Positions 51,741 to 60,508 of a DNA stretch of 64,000 nt are shown here, piece after piece. The position numbers and the translations under genes are program-made. The notes below the pieces were generated by a model. The model saw only the letters and a program-made list of their open reading frames with translations, was not told the origin of the DNA and did not search any database. Each line of letters opens with the position of its first letter. The first letter of the stretch is position 1. Origin of the DNA: Raineyella sp034933565 (GTDB lineage: Bacteria > Actinomycetota > Actinomycetes > Propionibacteriales > Propionibacteriaceae); assembly GCF_034933565.1 (NCBI RefSeq), contig NZ_JAYFNG010000031.1, positions 1-64,000 of the forward strand. The letters run 5' to 3'.

Positions 51741-54665
51741 ATGCGTCTGCCGTCCGTGCTGTCCCGTTCCCGCACCACCGAACGCCCCACGGCGATGGCC
51801 GCGGACGACTCCCCGGCGGGCCGTTTCGCCGCCGGTCTGGAGCGGGCCCGGATCGCCGACCGCTACGACACCAGCACCCTGACCCGGGGGCTCTACTCCT
51901 CCGACGGGTCGATCTACCGCCTGGTGCCGACCGGTGTCGTACGTCCCCGCAGCACGGCCGAGCTCGAACAGGTGCTCGCCAGCGCCCGGGCGGCCGGCGT
52001 CACCGTGACGGCCCGCGGGGCGGGCACGTCGTGCGCCGGCAACGCCGTCGGCGAGGGCATCGTCGTCGACACGCTCAAGCACCTGACCCGTATCCTCGAG
52101 GTCGATCCGGCCACCCGCACCGCGGTGGTCGAGCCCGGCGTGGTCCAGGCGTGGCTGCAACAGGCCGCCGCGCCGCACGGCCTGCGCTTCGGCCCCGACC
52201 CCTCCACCAGCACCCGCTGCACGATCGGCGGGATGATCGGCAACAACGCCTGCGGCCCCCGCGCGCTCGGCTACGGGCGTACGGCCGACAACGTCGTCGG
52301 CCTCGAGGTGGTCACCGGCACCGGCGAGAAGCTGGTGCTGGGCCCTGCCGAGGACCCCGCCACCACGAAGGTGGCCGACTCCCCCGCCCTGACCGCACTG
52401 AAGAAGCTGGTGGACGCGAACCTGGCGACGATCCGTACCGAGTTCGGCCATTTCTCCCGGCAGGTGTCGGGGTACTCCCTGGAACATCTGCTGCCGGAGA
52501 ACGGGTTCGACGTGGCGGCCTTCTTCGCCGGCACCGAGGGGACGCTCGGCATGGTCACCCGGGCCCGGGTCCGGCTGGTCAGCGACGCCCCGCACAAGAT
52601 GACCGTCGCACTCGGCTACCCGACGATGCCCGAGGCCGCCGACGCCACCCCGCTGCTGCTGGAACACCATCCGGTCGCCATCGAGGGCCTGGACCGGCGG
52701 ATCGTCGACGTGGTGGCGGAGCGGCAGGGCCCGGCCGCCGTGCCGGAGCTGCCCGGTGGTGACGGCTGGGTGTTCCTCGAGATCGTCGGGGAGGACCCCG
52801 CCGAGGTCCGCCGGCGCTCCCAGGCGCTGGTCGACGCGGCCCTCGCGGCGAACCCGGCCGCCCGCGGCGGGATCGTCGAGGAGCCGGCGCTCGCCGCCCG
52901 GCTGTGGAAGATCCGGGCCGACGGCGCCGGCCTGGCCGGGGTCGCGTTCGACAAGCCCGCGTACGCCGGCTGGGAGGACTCCGCCGTCCCGCCGGCCCGG
53001 CTGGGCGCGTATCTGCGCGACCTCGACGACCTGCTGGCCCGCCACGGCCTGCGTGGCCTGCCGTACGGGCACTTCGGCGACGGCTGCGTGCACTGCCGGA
53101 TCGACTGGCCGCTGACCGAGCCGGGCGGGGCGTCGGGCTACCGGGCGTTCATCGAGGACGCGGCCGACCTGGTCGCCCGTTACGGCGGCTCGATGTCGGG
53201 TGAGCACGGCGATGGGCGGGCCCGCTCCGCCCTGCTGCCGAAGATGTACTCCCCCGCGGCGATCGCGCTGTTCGCCCAGGTGAAGCGGATCTTCGACCCG
53301 GAGAACCTGCTCAACCCCGGGGTGCTGGTCGACCCGGTCCCGGTCGAGGCCGACATCCGCGCCGTCGCGGCCGGCCCGTCCGCCTTCCGCCGCGAGCACC
53401 GGCACTTCTCCGACGAGGCACACCGGTGCACCGGTGTCGGCAAGTGCATCGCCGACACCACCGCGACCGGTGGGGTGATGTGCCCGTCCTACCAGGCCAC
53501 CCGCAACGAGCAGGACTCCACCCGCGGTCGCTCCCGGGCCCTGCAGGAGATGGTCAACGGCGACCTGTTCACCGACGGCTGGCGGTCGGTGGAGGTGCTC
53601 GAGGCCCTCGACCTGTGCCTGTCCTGCAAGGGCTGCCGGCGCGACTGCCCGACCGGCATCGACATGGCCGCCTACAAGGCCGAGTTCCTGGACCACTACT
53701 ACGCCGGCCGGCTGCGCCCGCGGGACCACTACCTGATCGGCCTGCTGCCGATGTGGGGCCGGCTGGTCACCGGCATCCCCGGGCTGCACCGGATCGCGAA
53801 CGCCGCCCTCGGTCTCGCGCCGATCGCCGCGATCGCGAAGTGGACGGCAGGGGCCGACCGACGCCGCAACATCCCGACCTTCGCCCCCGGCCGGGCGACC
53901 CGCGCCGGACGCGACCTGCTGCACCTGGAGCAGGTGCAGCACCCACGCAGGGCCCGCCACGGCGAGGTGGTGATCTGGACCGACTCGTTCACCGACGTGT
54001 TCGCCGGCGGTGCCCTGCCGTCGGTGATCAAGGTGCTGCTCGAGGCCGGCTACGCGCCGCGGCTGCTCGGCCGGGAGGCCTGCTGCGGCCTGTCCTGGAT
54101 CTCCACCGGCCAGCTCGACGGCGCGCGGCGGCGGATGCGCCAGGCGATGGACGCGATCCACCCGATCCTGGCCGCCGGCACGCCGGTGATCGGCATCGAG
54201 CCGTCCTGCACCTCGGTGTGGCGCAGCGACGTCCGGGATCTGCTCCCTGATGATCCGCGCACACCGGACATGGCCGGGGTGCTCACCCTGGCCGAGCTGC
54301 TGGCCCGGACCCCGGACTACCAGGTGCCCGATCTGACCGGGACGACGATCGTCGCCCAGCCACACTGCCACCAGGCGTCGGTGATCGGCTACGCGGCCGA
54401 CACCGAGCTGTTACGCCGGACCGGGGCGGAGGTCCGTACGCTCGGCGGCTGCTGCGGCCTGGCCGGCAACTTCGGCTCGGTCACCGGCCACTACGAGGTG
54501 TCGGTCAAGGTGGCCGAGCACGATCTGCTGCCGGCGATCGAGACGGCCGGTCCGGACGCGGTGATTCTCGCCGACGGCTTCTCCTGCCGGACCCAGGTGG
54601 CCGACCTGGCCGACCGTACGGCCCTCACCCTGGCCGAGCTGCTGGCCGGCTCCTCCCGGCGCTGA
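51741..54665 (+). CDS. FAD-linked 2-hydroxyacid dehydrogenase with Fe-S domain (YdiJ/D-LDH type)
   Basis: 974 residues. FAD_binding_4 (TARGAGTSCAGNAVGEGIVVD, GGMIGNNACGPRALGYGRT), FAD-oxidase_C (GEHGDGRARS), then a ferredoxin-like region with CTGVGKC and CLSCKGCRRDCP, and a CCG domain pair (EACCGLSW, GGCCGLAGNFG). This fused form is E. coli YdiJ-like, oxidising D-2-hydroxyglutarate or D-lactate and passing electrons to quinone. The ATG at 51741 is preferred; a start at 51795 is possible. Electron acceptor and substrate are inferred. Confidence 0.88.
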   Translation: MRLPSVLSRSRTTERPTAMAADDSPAGRFAAGLERARIADRYDTSTLTRGLYSSDGSIYRLVPTGVVRPRSTAELEQVLASARAAGVTVTARGAGTSCAGNAVGEGIVVDTLKHLTRILEVDPATRTAVVEPGVVQAWLQQAAAPHGLRFGPDPSTSTRCTIGGMIGNNACGPRALGYGRTADNVVGLEVVTGTGEKLVLGPAEDPATTKVADSPALTALKKLVDANLATIRTEFGHFSRQVSGYSLEHLLPENGFDVAAFFAGTEGTLGMVTRARVRLVSDAPHKMTVALGYPTMPEAADATPLLLEHHPVAIEGLDRRIVDVVAERQGPAAVPELPGGDGWVFLEIVGEDPAEVRRRSQALVDAALAANPAARGGIVEEPALAARLWKIRADGAGLAGVAFDKPAYAGWEDSAVPPARLGAYLRDLDDLLARHGLRGLPYGHFGDGCVHCRIDWPLTEPGGASGYRAFIEDAADLVARYGGSMSGEHGDGRARSALLPKMYSPAAIALFAQVKRIFDPENLLNPGVLVDPVPVEADIRAVAAGPSAFRREHRHFSDEAHRCTGVGKCIADTTATGGVMCPSYQATRNEQDSTRGRSRALQEMVNGDLFTDGWRSVEVLEALDLCLSCKGCRRDCPTGIDMAAYKAEFLDHYYAGRLRPRDHYLIGLLPMWGRLVTGIPGLHRIANAALGLAPIAAIAKWTAGADRRRNIPTFAPGRATRAGRDLLHLEQVQHPRRARHGEVVIWTDSFTDVFAGGALPSVIKVLLEAGYAPRLLGREACCGLSWISTGQLDGARRRMRQAMDAIHPILAAGTPVIGIEPSCTSVWRSDVRDLLPDDPRTPDMAGVLTLAELLARTPDYQVPDLTGTTIVAQPHCHQASVIGYAADTELLRRTGAEVRTLGGCCGLAGNFGSVTGHYEVSVKVAEHDLLPAIETAGPDAVILADGFSCRTQVADLADRTALTLAELLAGSSRR

Positions 54666-54816
54666 GGGCCACCCCGCCGGCGGGGGCAGCCCGGGCGGTG
54701 ACCCCGGGCGGTCAGCCCGGGCGCGGCCTTCCGGGTGGTCAGCCCGGGCGCGGACTTCCGGGACCGCGCCGCCAGGACGGCACGGCAGCCATGAAAGGCC
54801 GACCGGCGGTGCGCGC

Positions 54817-54880
54817 GGTCTGACCAAGCGATCCTGCACCCGGACATTCCCCTAGTGACGGCCGAGAGTTTGGTCAGACC
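54817..54880. promoter_or_regulatory. Paired GGTCnGACC operator-like sites
   Basis: GGTCTGACCAA (54817-54827) and its exact inverse TTGGTCAGACC (54870-54880) are separated by 42 bp. Each core GGTC-N-GACC is itself palindromic and resembles GntR/FadR-type operators (TGGTCnGACCA). No GntR gene is in the window. Confidence 0.6.
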
Positions 54881-55046
54881 CTGGGACCCCCGTGGTTGCG
54901 GGGATCGGACGGACCAATGTGACCCGGTTCACGCTTCGGCACGAGGCCTGCGCACCCCCGTCGGCCACCGCCTACCGTGGAGGAACCGCACGCGTCACCG
55001 GCCACACGGGCAGCACCCGAGGCCAACCTCCGACGCCACGCGGGAG

Positions 55047-55062
55047 CGTACGTCGACGTACG
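55047..55062. repeat. 16-bp perfect palindrome made of two CGTACG
   Basis: CGTACGTCGACGTACG, 82 bp before the dehydrogenase start, with a third CGTACG at about 55073. Confidence 0.85.
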
Positions 55063-55144
55063 GACGCCTCCGCGTACGCCTCCCCGAGGCTGGCGTCAGG
55101 AGGACGGACGAGGGCGCCTGTCCCCTGACCCGAAGGACCATCTC

Positions 55145-56086
55145 GTGTCGAAGAAGTACACCGCAGCGATTGTGGGTTCCGGCAACATCGGTACCGACCT
55201 GATGTTCAAGCTGCTCCGCAAGAGCGAGCACATCCAGCCGACGTACATGATCGGTATCGATCCCGAGTCGGACGGCCTGAAGCGCGCCAAGCGCGTCGGC
55301 CTGAAGACCTCCGCCGAGGGCGCCAAGTGGCTGCTCGCCCAGGACGACAAGCCCGACTTCGTCTTCGAGGCGACCAGCGCCAAGGCCCACGCGGCCTGGG
55401 CCCCGGCCTACAAGGAGGCCGGCATCCACGCGATCGACCTCACCCCCGCCGCCGTCGGCCCGTTCCTCTGCCCGCCGGTCAACCTCGAGTCGCTGACCGA
55501 CGTGATGAACGTCAACATGATCACCTGCGGTGGCCAGGCGACCACCCCGATGGTCGCGGCCGTGTCCCGGGTCGTCCCGGTCGACTACGCCGAGATCGTC
55601 GCCTCGATCGCCTCGAAGTCCGCCGGCCCCGGCACCCGCGCCAACATCGACGAGTTCACCGAGACCACCTCGGCCGCTCTCGAGGCCGTCGGCGGCGCCA
55701 AGAAGGGCAAGGCGATCATCATCCTCAACCCGGTCGAGCCGCCGATGATGATGCGCAACACCGTGTACTGCTCGCTCCCCGCGGAGGCCGCCGAGGCCGG
55801 CGCCACCCAGGACGCGGTCCGTGACTCCATCGCCCGCATGGTCGAGACCGTCCAGTCCTACGTCCCGGGCTACAAGCTCGTCGCCGAGCCGCAGTTCGAC
55901 CACGCCCGTCCGGAGTGGAACGGCTGGGGTCGCGTGACCTGCCTGATCCAGGTCCGCGGTGCCGCCGACTACCTGCCGGAGTACGCCGGCAACCTCGACA
56001 TCATCACCTCCGCCGCCACCCGCACGGGCGACCTGCTCGCCGAGCGCATCGAGGCCGGCGCGTCCCAGGAAGGGGTGCGCGCATGA
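55145..56086 (+). CDS. Acetaldehyde dehydrogenase (acylating), MhpF/BphJ type
   Basis: 313 residues converting acetaldehyde or propanal to acyl-CoA with NAD+. Rossmann AAIVGSGNIGTDL, catalytic Cys128 in MITCGGQATTP, NPVEPPMMMRNTVYC. The GTG at 55145 has AAGGA 8 nt upstream and gives the family start (SKKYTAAIVGSGNIG). It overlaps the aldolase by 4 nt; these two proteins normally form a channelling complex. Confidence 0.95.
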   Translation: MSKKYTAAIVGSGNIGTDLMFKLLRKSEHIQPTYMIGIDPESDGLKRAKRVGLKTSAEGAKWLLAQDDKPDFVFEATSAKAHAAWAPAYKEAGIHAIDLTPAAVGPFLCPPVNLESLTDVMNVNMITCGGQATTPMVAAVSRVVPVDYAEIVASIASKSAGPGTRANIDEFTETTSAALEAVGGAKKGKAIIILNPVEPPMMMRNTVYCSLPAEAAEAGATQDAVRDSIARMVETVQSYVPGYKLVAEPQFDHARPEWNGWGRVTCLIQVRGAADYLPEYAGNLDIITSAATRTGDLLAERIEAGASQEGVRA

Positions 56087-57135
56087 GCGCCGCCAAGCAC
56101 ACGCTGGATCCGAACAAGACGTACGCCACGCGCATCATCGACACCACGCTGCGCGACGGGTCGCACGCGGTCCGCCACCAGTTCACCCTCGACCAGGTCA
56201 AGGACATCACCCGCGCCCTCGACACAGCCGGCGTGGACATCATCGAGGTGACCCACGGCGACGGTCTGGCCGGCTCCTCGTTCAACTACGGCTTCTCCCG
56301 GGTCAACGAGATGGACCTGATCGAGGCCGCCAAGGGCGAGGCGAAGCACGCCAAGATCGCCGCGCTGATGCTGCCGGGGCTGGGCACCCTGCACGAGCTG
56401 CGTGAGGCGAAGGAGCGCGGCATCGACGTGATCCGCATCGCCACCCACTGCACCGAGGCCGACGTCTCGATCCAGCACTTCCAGGAGGCCCGGGCGATGG
56501 GCCTGGAGACCGCCGGCTTCCTGATGCTGTCGCACATGATCGAGCCCGACCAGCTGGCCAAGCAGGCCCGCATCATGGCCGACGCCGGGTGCCAGTGCGT
56601 GTACGTCGTCGACTCCGCCGGCGCGATGATCCTCGACCAGGTCGGTGACCGCGTCCGGGCCCTGAAGGAGGAGCTCGGTGACGACGCCGAGGTCGGCTTC
56701 CACGGCCATCAGAACATGAGCTTCGGCGTCGCCAACTCGGTGTACGCCGTGGCCGAGGGTGCCACCTGGATCGACGGGTCGCTGCGCGGCCTGGGCGCCG
56801 GCGCCGGCAACTCCCCGACCGAGGTGCTGGTCGCGGCGTTCGAGCGTCTGGGCATCAAGAACAACGTCGACACCATCAAGATCCTGGCCGCGGCCGAGGA
56901 CGTCGCCGCCCCGATCATCCCCCGCCAGCCGATGATGGACCGCGCCTCGATCATCCAGGGCAAGGTCGGCGTCTACAACTCCTTCCTCTTCCACGCCGAG
57001 CGCGCCGCCGATCGCTACGGTGTGCCGGTCCAGGACATCCTGGAGGAGGCCGGCCGTCGTGGATACGTCGGTGGCCAGGAGGACATGCTGATCGACGTGG
57101 CGGTCTCGCTGGCCGCCGGCGGCAGCGCGGCCTGA
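56083..57135 (+). CDS. 4-hydroxy-2-oxovalerate aldolase, MhpE/BphI type
   Basis: 350 residues. RIIDTTLRDGSHAVRHQF (metal and catalytic Arg/His), EVTHGDGLAGSSFNYGF, CVYVVDSAGAM, FHGHQNMSFGVANS and GLGAGAGNSPTE match the DRE-TIM aldolases. Produces pyruvate plus acetaldehyde and hands the latter to the dehydrogenase. ATGA overlap. No hydratase, dioxygenase or hydrolase of a meta-cleavage route is nearby. Confidence 0.95.
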   Translation: MSAAKHTLDPNKTYATRIIDTTLRDGSHAVRHQFTLDQVKDITRALDTAGVDIIEVTHGDGLAGSSFNYGFSRVNEMDLIEAAKGEAKHAKIAALMLPGLGTLHELREAKERGIDVIRIATHCTEADVSIQHFQEARAMGLETAGFLMLSHMIEPDQLAKQARIMADAGCQCVYVVDSAGAMILDQVGDRVRALKEELGDDAEVGFHGHQNMSFGVANSVYAVAEGATWIDGSLRGLGAGAGNSPTEVLVAAFERLGIKNNVDTIKILAAAEDVAAPIIPRQPMMDRASIIQGKVGVYNSFLFHAERAADRYGVPVQDILEEAGRRGYVGGQEDMLIDVAVSLAAGGSAA

Positions 57136-57164
57136 TCGGTCACCTCACCACCACTCAGCGCGAG

Positions 57165-57190
57165 CGCCCGGGGTCCTGCCCCGGGCGTTT
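57165..57190 (+). terminator. Intrinsic terminator after the aldolase
   Basis: CGCCCGGGG-TCCTG-CCCCGGGCG followed by TTTCT: 9-bp perfect stem, 5-nt loop and a short T-run, 29 bp past the stop. Confidence 0.8.
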
Positions 57191-57235
57191 CTGCGTTCTG
57201 CCCAGCACTTCTGCGTTCTGCTCGGCGCTTCTGCG
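57186..57235. repeat. 20-bp repeat behind the terminator
   Basis: CGTTTCTGCGTTCTGCCCAG (57186-57205), CACTTCTGCGTTCTGCTCGG (57206-57225) and the beginning of a third unit. It starts on the 3' arm of the terminator hairpin. Confidence 0.7.
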
Positions 57236-57672
57236 TCCGCCGGACGCTGTGTGCCCCCGAGTATCCGTGCGCACCGACACCGGCGGGCGCCCTGCAGCCG
57301 ATCGACCCGACGGACTTGACAATCGGGCCTTCCCCCTTCCATCGGTCTGACCATCATCGACGGAGGCGTTCGGCAAGTTCCCGTCCCGCCTTCCGGTACC
57401 CGAGGGCCACCCCAGTCCACCGCATCTCGTAGTACGACAAATACCGTAGTCTCCTTGTCCAGCCGCTGGACGGAATGTGACGCACGTCTCGTTCCTTGTC
57501 GTTCCGCGGATCTGCGCGCCTTTCAGCGCCTTCGGGGGACGTAGGGGCCGCCTCAGGGCGGCCGACGTCACCGGACCGCGATATTGACAGGTACAGTGTG
57601 ACCACGGTGCCACCCTGCGGCACTGTTTCCTGTTGAATGCACCCTCAACGGTGCACCACCGGAGGTGAATGG
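57236..57672. other. Leader/control region of the IclR gene
   Basis: 437 bp without a credible gene. TTGACA lies at 57584-57589 without a matching -10 at 16-18 bp; inverted repeats GTGCC/GGCAC (57607-57623) and TGCACC-CTCAAC-GGTGCA (57638-57655) lie just before the IclR start and could be its own operators. Confidence 0.5.
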
Positions 57673-58473
57673 ATGACAACGGGCCAGCGCGACAGCCGGA
57701 CTGCCGTCGACAAAGCATTGGCGCTGCTTCGGGCCTTCGGGGACGAGGTGACGACGGGCGTGGGCGTGAGCGAGCTGGCACGTCGCACCGAGCTCAGCAA
57801 GTCGACCGCATTCCGTCTGCTCGGGATCCTGGAACGCAACGGCGCGGTCGAACGGGCCGGCAGCAACTACCGGCTGGGACCGATGATCCATGACCTGCCG
57901 ACGCCCGAGTCGGCGCCGGAGATCGACATGCTGCGGGACGTGCTCACCCCCTTCCTCTCCATCCTCTACGAGCAGTCCCGCCAGACCGTACACCTCGGCG
58001 TGCTGCAGGGCACTGACGTGGTCTATCTGAACAAGCTGCACGGGTTCCACCGGGTGCCTTCGCCCTCCCGGATCGGTGGCCGGGTGCCGGCGTACTGCAC
58101 CGGCATCGGCAAGGCGATGCTGGCGTACGACCCGGTGCTGATCGACCAGGTCAGCAGCGGTGAGCTGCCGGCGATCACCCCGCACACCATCACCGATCCT
58201 GACAAGCTGCGCCGTCAGCTGGCCCGGGTCAAGGAGCAGGGCATCGCCTTCGACTTCGAGGAGGTGCGTCGCGGACTCAACTGCGTCGCCGCCCCGGTGA
58301 TGTCGCCGACCCACACCCCGGTCGCCGCGCTGAGCATCTCCGGCCCGGTCGGCAAGTTCGACCCGCGCCGCTGGGCCACCCCGCTGCGCCAGATCTCCTT
58401 CGAGGCCTCCAAGGTCTACGCCGCGCAGCTGCGGGCCCGTCGCCAGCGTGCCGCGACGATGAAGTCCGCCTGA
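57673..58473 (+). CDS. IclR-family transcriptional regulator
   Basis: 266 residues: winged HTH VGVSELARRTELSKSTAFRLLGILERNGAVERAGSNYRLG and a GAF-like effector domain with GGRVPAYCTGIGKAMLAY and CVAAPVMSPTHTPVAALSISGP. The ATG at 57673 has GGAGG 7 nt upstream. Downstream of, and co-directional with, the aldolase pair, from which a terminator separates it; it may regulate that pair. Confidence 0.92.
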   Translation: MTTGQRDSRTAVDKALALLRAFGDEVTTGVGVSELARRTELSKSTAFRLLGILERNGAVERAGSNYRLGPMIHDLPTPESAPEIDMLRDVLTPFLSILYEQSRQTVHLGVLQGTDVVYLNKLHGFHRVPSPSRIGGRVPAYCTGIGKAMLAYDPVLIDQVSSGELPAITPHTITDPDKLRRQLARVKEQGIAFDFEEVRRGLNCVAAPVMSPTHTPVAALSISGPVGKFDPRRWATPLRQISFEASKVYAAQLRARRQRAATMKSA

Positions 58474-58574
58474 CCACCGGCCACGACGTCGGCCGGTGGA
58501 CGCCCACCACGACGTCGGCCCCCGGCACGCTCGCCGGCACCGTCGGCTCAGAGAACAGCACGCACACGCACCAC

Positions 58575-58608
58575 GGGGGCTCCGTACCGGATCCGGTACG
58601 GAGCCCCC
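58575..58608. terminator. Bidirectional terminator between iclR and ettA
   Basis: Perfect 34-bp palindrome (two 17-bp arms, no loop bases to spare) with GGGGGCTCC/GGAGCCCCC ends, between convergent genes. Confidence 0.8.
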
Positions 58609-58668
58609 GGCGGTGTCTCGGCGACCACCCGGGCCCCCGGTCGGACCGGGACCGCAGGGCCGTGGCGT

Positions 58669-60351
58669 TCAGTCGCGGGTGAGGCGACGGTGGGCGGTGC
58701 GGTGCGGCCGGGCGGCCTCGACCCCGAGGCGTTCGATCTTGTTCTTCTCGTAGTCCTCGAAGTTGCCCTCGTACCAGAACCACTGGGCCGGGTCCTCCTC
58801 GGTGCCCTCCCAGGCCAGGATGTGCGTGACGACGCGGTCGAGGAACCAGCGGTCGTGGGAGATCACCACGGCGCATCCGGGGAACTCCAGCAACGCGTCC
58901 TCGAGCGACTGCAGGGTCTCGACGTCGAGGTCGTTGGTCGGCTCGTCGAGCAGCAGCAGGTTGCCACCCATCTTCAGGGTGAGAGCCAGGTTGAGGCGGT
59001 TGCGCTCACCACCGGAGAGCATCGCCGACTTCTTCTGCTGATCCGGGCCCTTGAACCCGAAGGAGGCGACGTAGGCGCGGGAGGGCATCTCGAAGTTCGC
59101 GACCTTGATGAAGTCGAGCCCGTCGGAGACCACTTCCCAGACGTTCTTGTCGGGGTCGATGCCGGCCCGGCTCTGGTCCACGTACGAGATGGACACGGTC
59201 TTGCCGAGATCGAGCTCGCCGGTGTCGGGGGTCTCCTGGCCGACGATCATCTTGAACAGGGTCGACTTGCCGACGCCGTTGGGGCCGATGACGCCGACGA
59301 TGCCGGCCCGCGGCAGCTCGAAGCTGAGCCCGTCGAACAGCTCACGGTCCTCGAACGCCTTGTGCACGTCGGTGGCCTTGAGCACGTCGTTGCCCAGGCG
59401 CGGGCCCGGCGGGATGTTGATCTCGGAGGTGTCGAGCTTGCGGTTGCGTTCGGCCTCGGCGGCCAGTTCCTCATACCGGGCCAGACGGGCCTTGTTCTTC
59501 GCCTGGCGAGCCTTCGGGCTGGACCGCACCCACTCCAGTTCCTTCTCCAGGATCCTGGCGCGCTTCGCGTCCTTCTGACCCTCGATCTGGAGTCGCTTGC
59601 GCTTGGTGTCGAGGTAGGTGGAGTAGTTGCCCTCGTACGGGTGCAGCTGGCCGCGGTCGACCTCGCAGATCCAGCTGGCGACGTTGTCGAGGAAGTACCG
59701 GTCGTGGGTGACGGCCAGCACGGCGCCGGGGTAGGACTTGAGGTGGGCCTCGAGCCAGGCGACCGACTCGGCGTCCAGGTGGTTGGTGGGCTCGTCGAGG
59801 AGCAGCAGGTCGGGCTGCTCGAGCAGCAGCTTGCACATCGCGACGCGCCGGCGCTCACCACCGGACAGGACGTCGACGATCGCGTCGCCCGGCGGACAGC
59901 GCAGGGCGTCCATGGCCTGCTCGAGCTGGGAGTCGAGGTCCCACGCATTGGCGGCGTCCAGGTCGGTCTGCAGATCGCCCATCTCGGCCATCAGGGCATC
60001 GAAGTCGGCGTCGGGGTCCGCCATCTCCATGCCGATCTCGTTGAACCGGTCGAGCTTGCCCTTGATCTCGGCGACGCCCTCCTGGATGTTCTCCAGCACC
60101 GTCTTGCCCTCGGTGAGCGGCGGCTCCTGCAGCAGGATGCCGACCGAGGCGCCCTTGGAGATCGTCACGTCGCCGTTGTCGGGCTGGAGGAGCCCGGCCA
60201 TCAGCTTCAGCATCGTCGACTTGCCGGCACCGTTGGGGCCGACCACACCGATCTTGGCATCGGGGAAGAACGACATCGTGACGTTGTCGAGGACGACCTT
60301 GTCACCCAGCTTCTTGCGGACGTTGTGCATCGTGCAGATGAACTCAGCCAC
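58669..60351 (-). CDS. ettA: Energy-dependent translational throttle protein EttA (ABC-F)
   Basis: 560 residues with two ABC domains: GPNGAGKST and GPNGVGKST, signatures LSGGERRR and LSGGERNR, Walker B LLLLDEPTNHLD and LLLLDEPTNDLD, the EttA arm insert (about 95-140) and the PtIM linker (about 240-320, with LEKELEWVRSSPKARQAKNKARLARYEEL). Gates ribosome entry into elongation by ATP/ADP ratio. GTG at 60351, GGAG 6 nt upstream. A structured element lies in its leader. Confidence 0.95.
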   Translation of the reverse strand: MAEFICTMHNVRKKLGDKVVLDNVTMSFFPDAKIGVVGPNGAGKSTMLKLMAGLLQPDNGDVTISKGASVGILLQEPPLTEGKTVLENIQEGVAEIKGKLDRFNEIGMEMADPDADFDALMAEMGDLQTDLDAANAWDLDSQLEQAMDALRCPPGDAIVDVLSGGERRRVAMCKLLLEQPDLLLLDEPTNHLDAESVAWLEAHLKSYPGAVLAVTHDRYFLDNVASWICEVDRGQLHPYEGNYSTYLDTKRKRLQIEGQKDAKRARILEKELEWVRSSPKARQAKNKARLARYEELAAEAERNRKLDTSEINIPPGPRLGNDVLKATDVHKAFEDRELFDGLSFELPRAGIVGVIGPNGVGKSTLFKMIVGQETPDTGELDLGKTVSISYVDQSRAGIDPDKNVWEVVSDGLDFIKVANFEMPSRAYVASFGFKGPDQQKKSAMLSGGERNRLNLALTLKMGGNLLLLDEPTNDLDVETLQSLEDALLEFPGCAVVISHDRWFLDRVVTHILAWEGTEEDPAQWFWYEGNFEDYEKNKIERLGVEAARPHRTAHRRLTRD

Positions 60352-60398
60352 GAATCACTCCAGCTTTCTCACGTACGGACCCGGACAGGATCCGGGAG

Positions 60399-60478
60399 GG
60401 CGGGCACGGCGCGAGGGCACGCCGTCGCCAGTATGCCAGCGACGACGAGGTCACCCCAATCCTCACGCCGTGCCCGCC
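60399..60478 (-). ncRNA. Candidate structured leader upstream of ettA
   Basis: Arms 60399-60411 (GGCGGGCACGGCG) and 60466-60478 pair as a perfect 13-bp helix closing an about 54-nt interior that holds CGTCGC/GCGACG (60423-60428 with 60439-60444) and a GAGG/CCTC helix. This lies 48-127 bp upstream of the ettA start on the minus strand, just past the ssb stop. It may be a leader element or simply the ssb terminator. Confidence 0.4.
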
Positions 60479-60508
60479 GAGCCGGTGGCACACCCTGTCC
60501 CTGCCGGG

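Larger units (their letters stand above)
54666..55144. other. 479-bp intergenic region before the aldehyde dehydrogenase
   Basis: Contains a palindrome CCCCGCCGGCGGGG (54672-54685) close to the dehydrogenase stop, a repeated CAGCCCGGGCGCGG(C/A)CTTCCGGG stretch (about 54708-54762), two GGTCnGACC operator-like sites and a cluster of three CGTACG including a 16-bp palindrome. No gene seen. The ribosome site AAGGA lies 8 nt before 55145. Confidence 0.6.

Noticed and set aside
51333..54371. Minus-strand open frame of about 1,000 codons
   Set aside because: Antisense shadow of the FAD/Fe-S dehydrogenase and marR, both of which have clear motifs.
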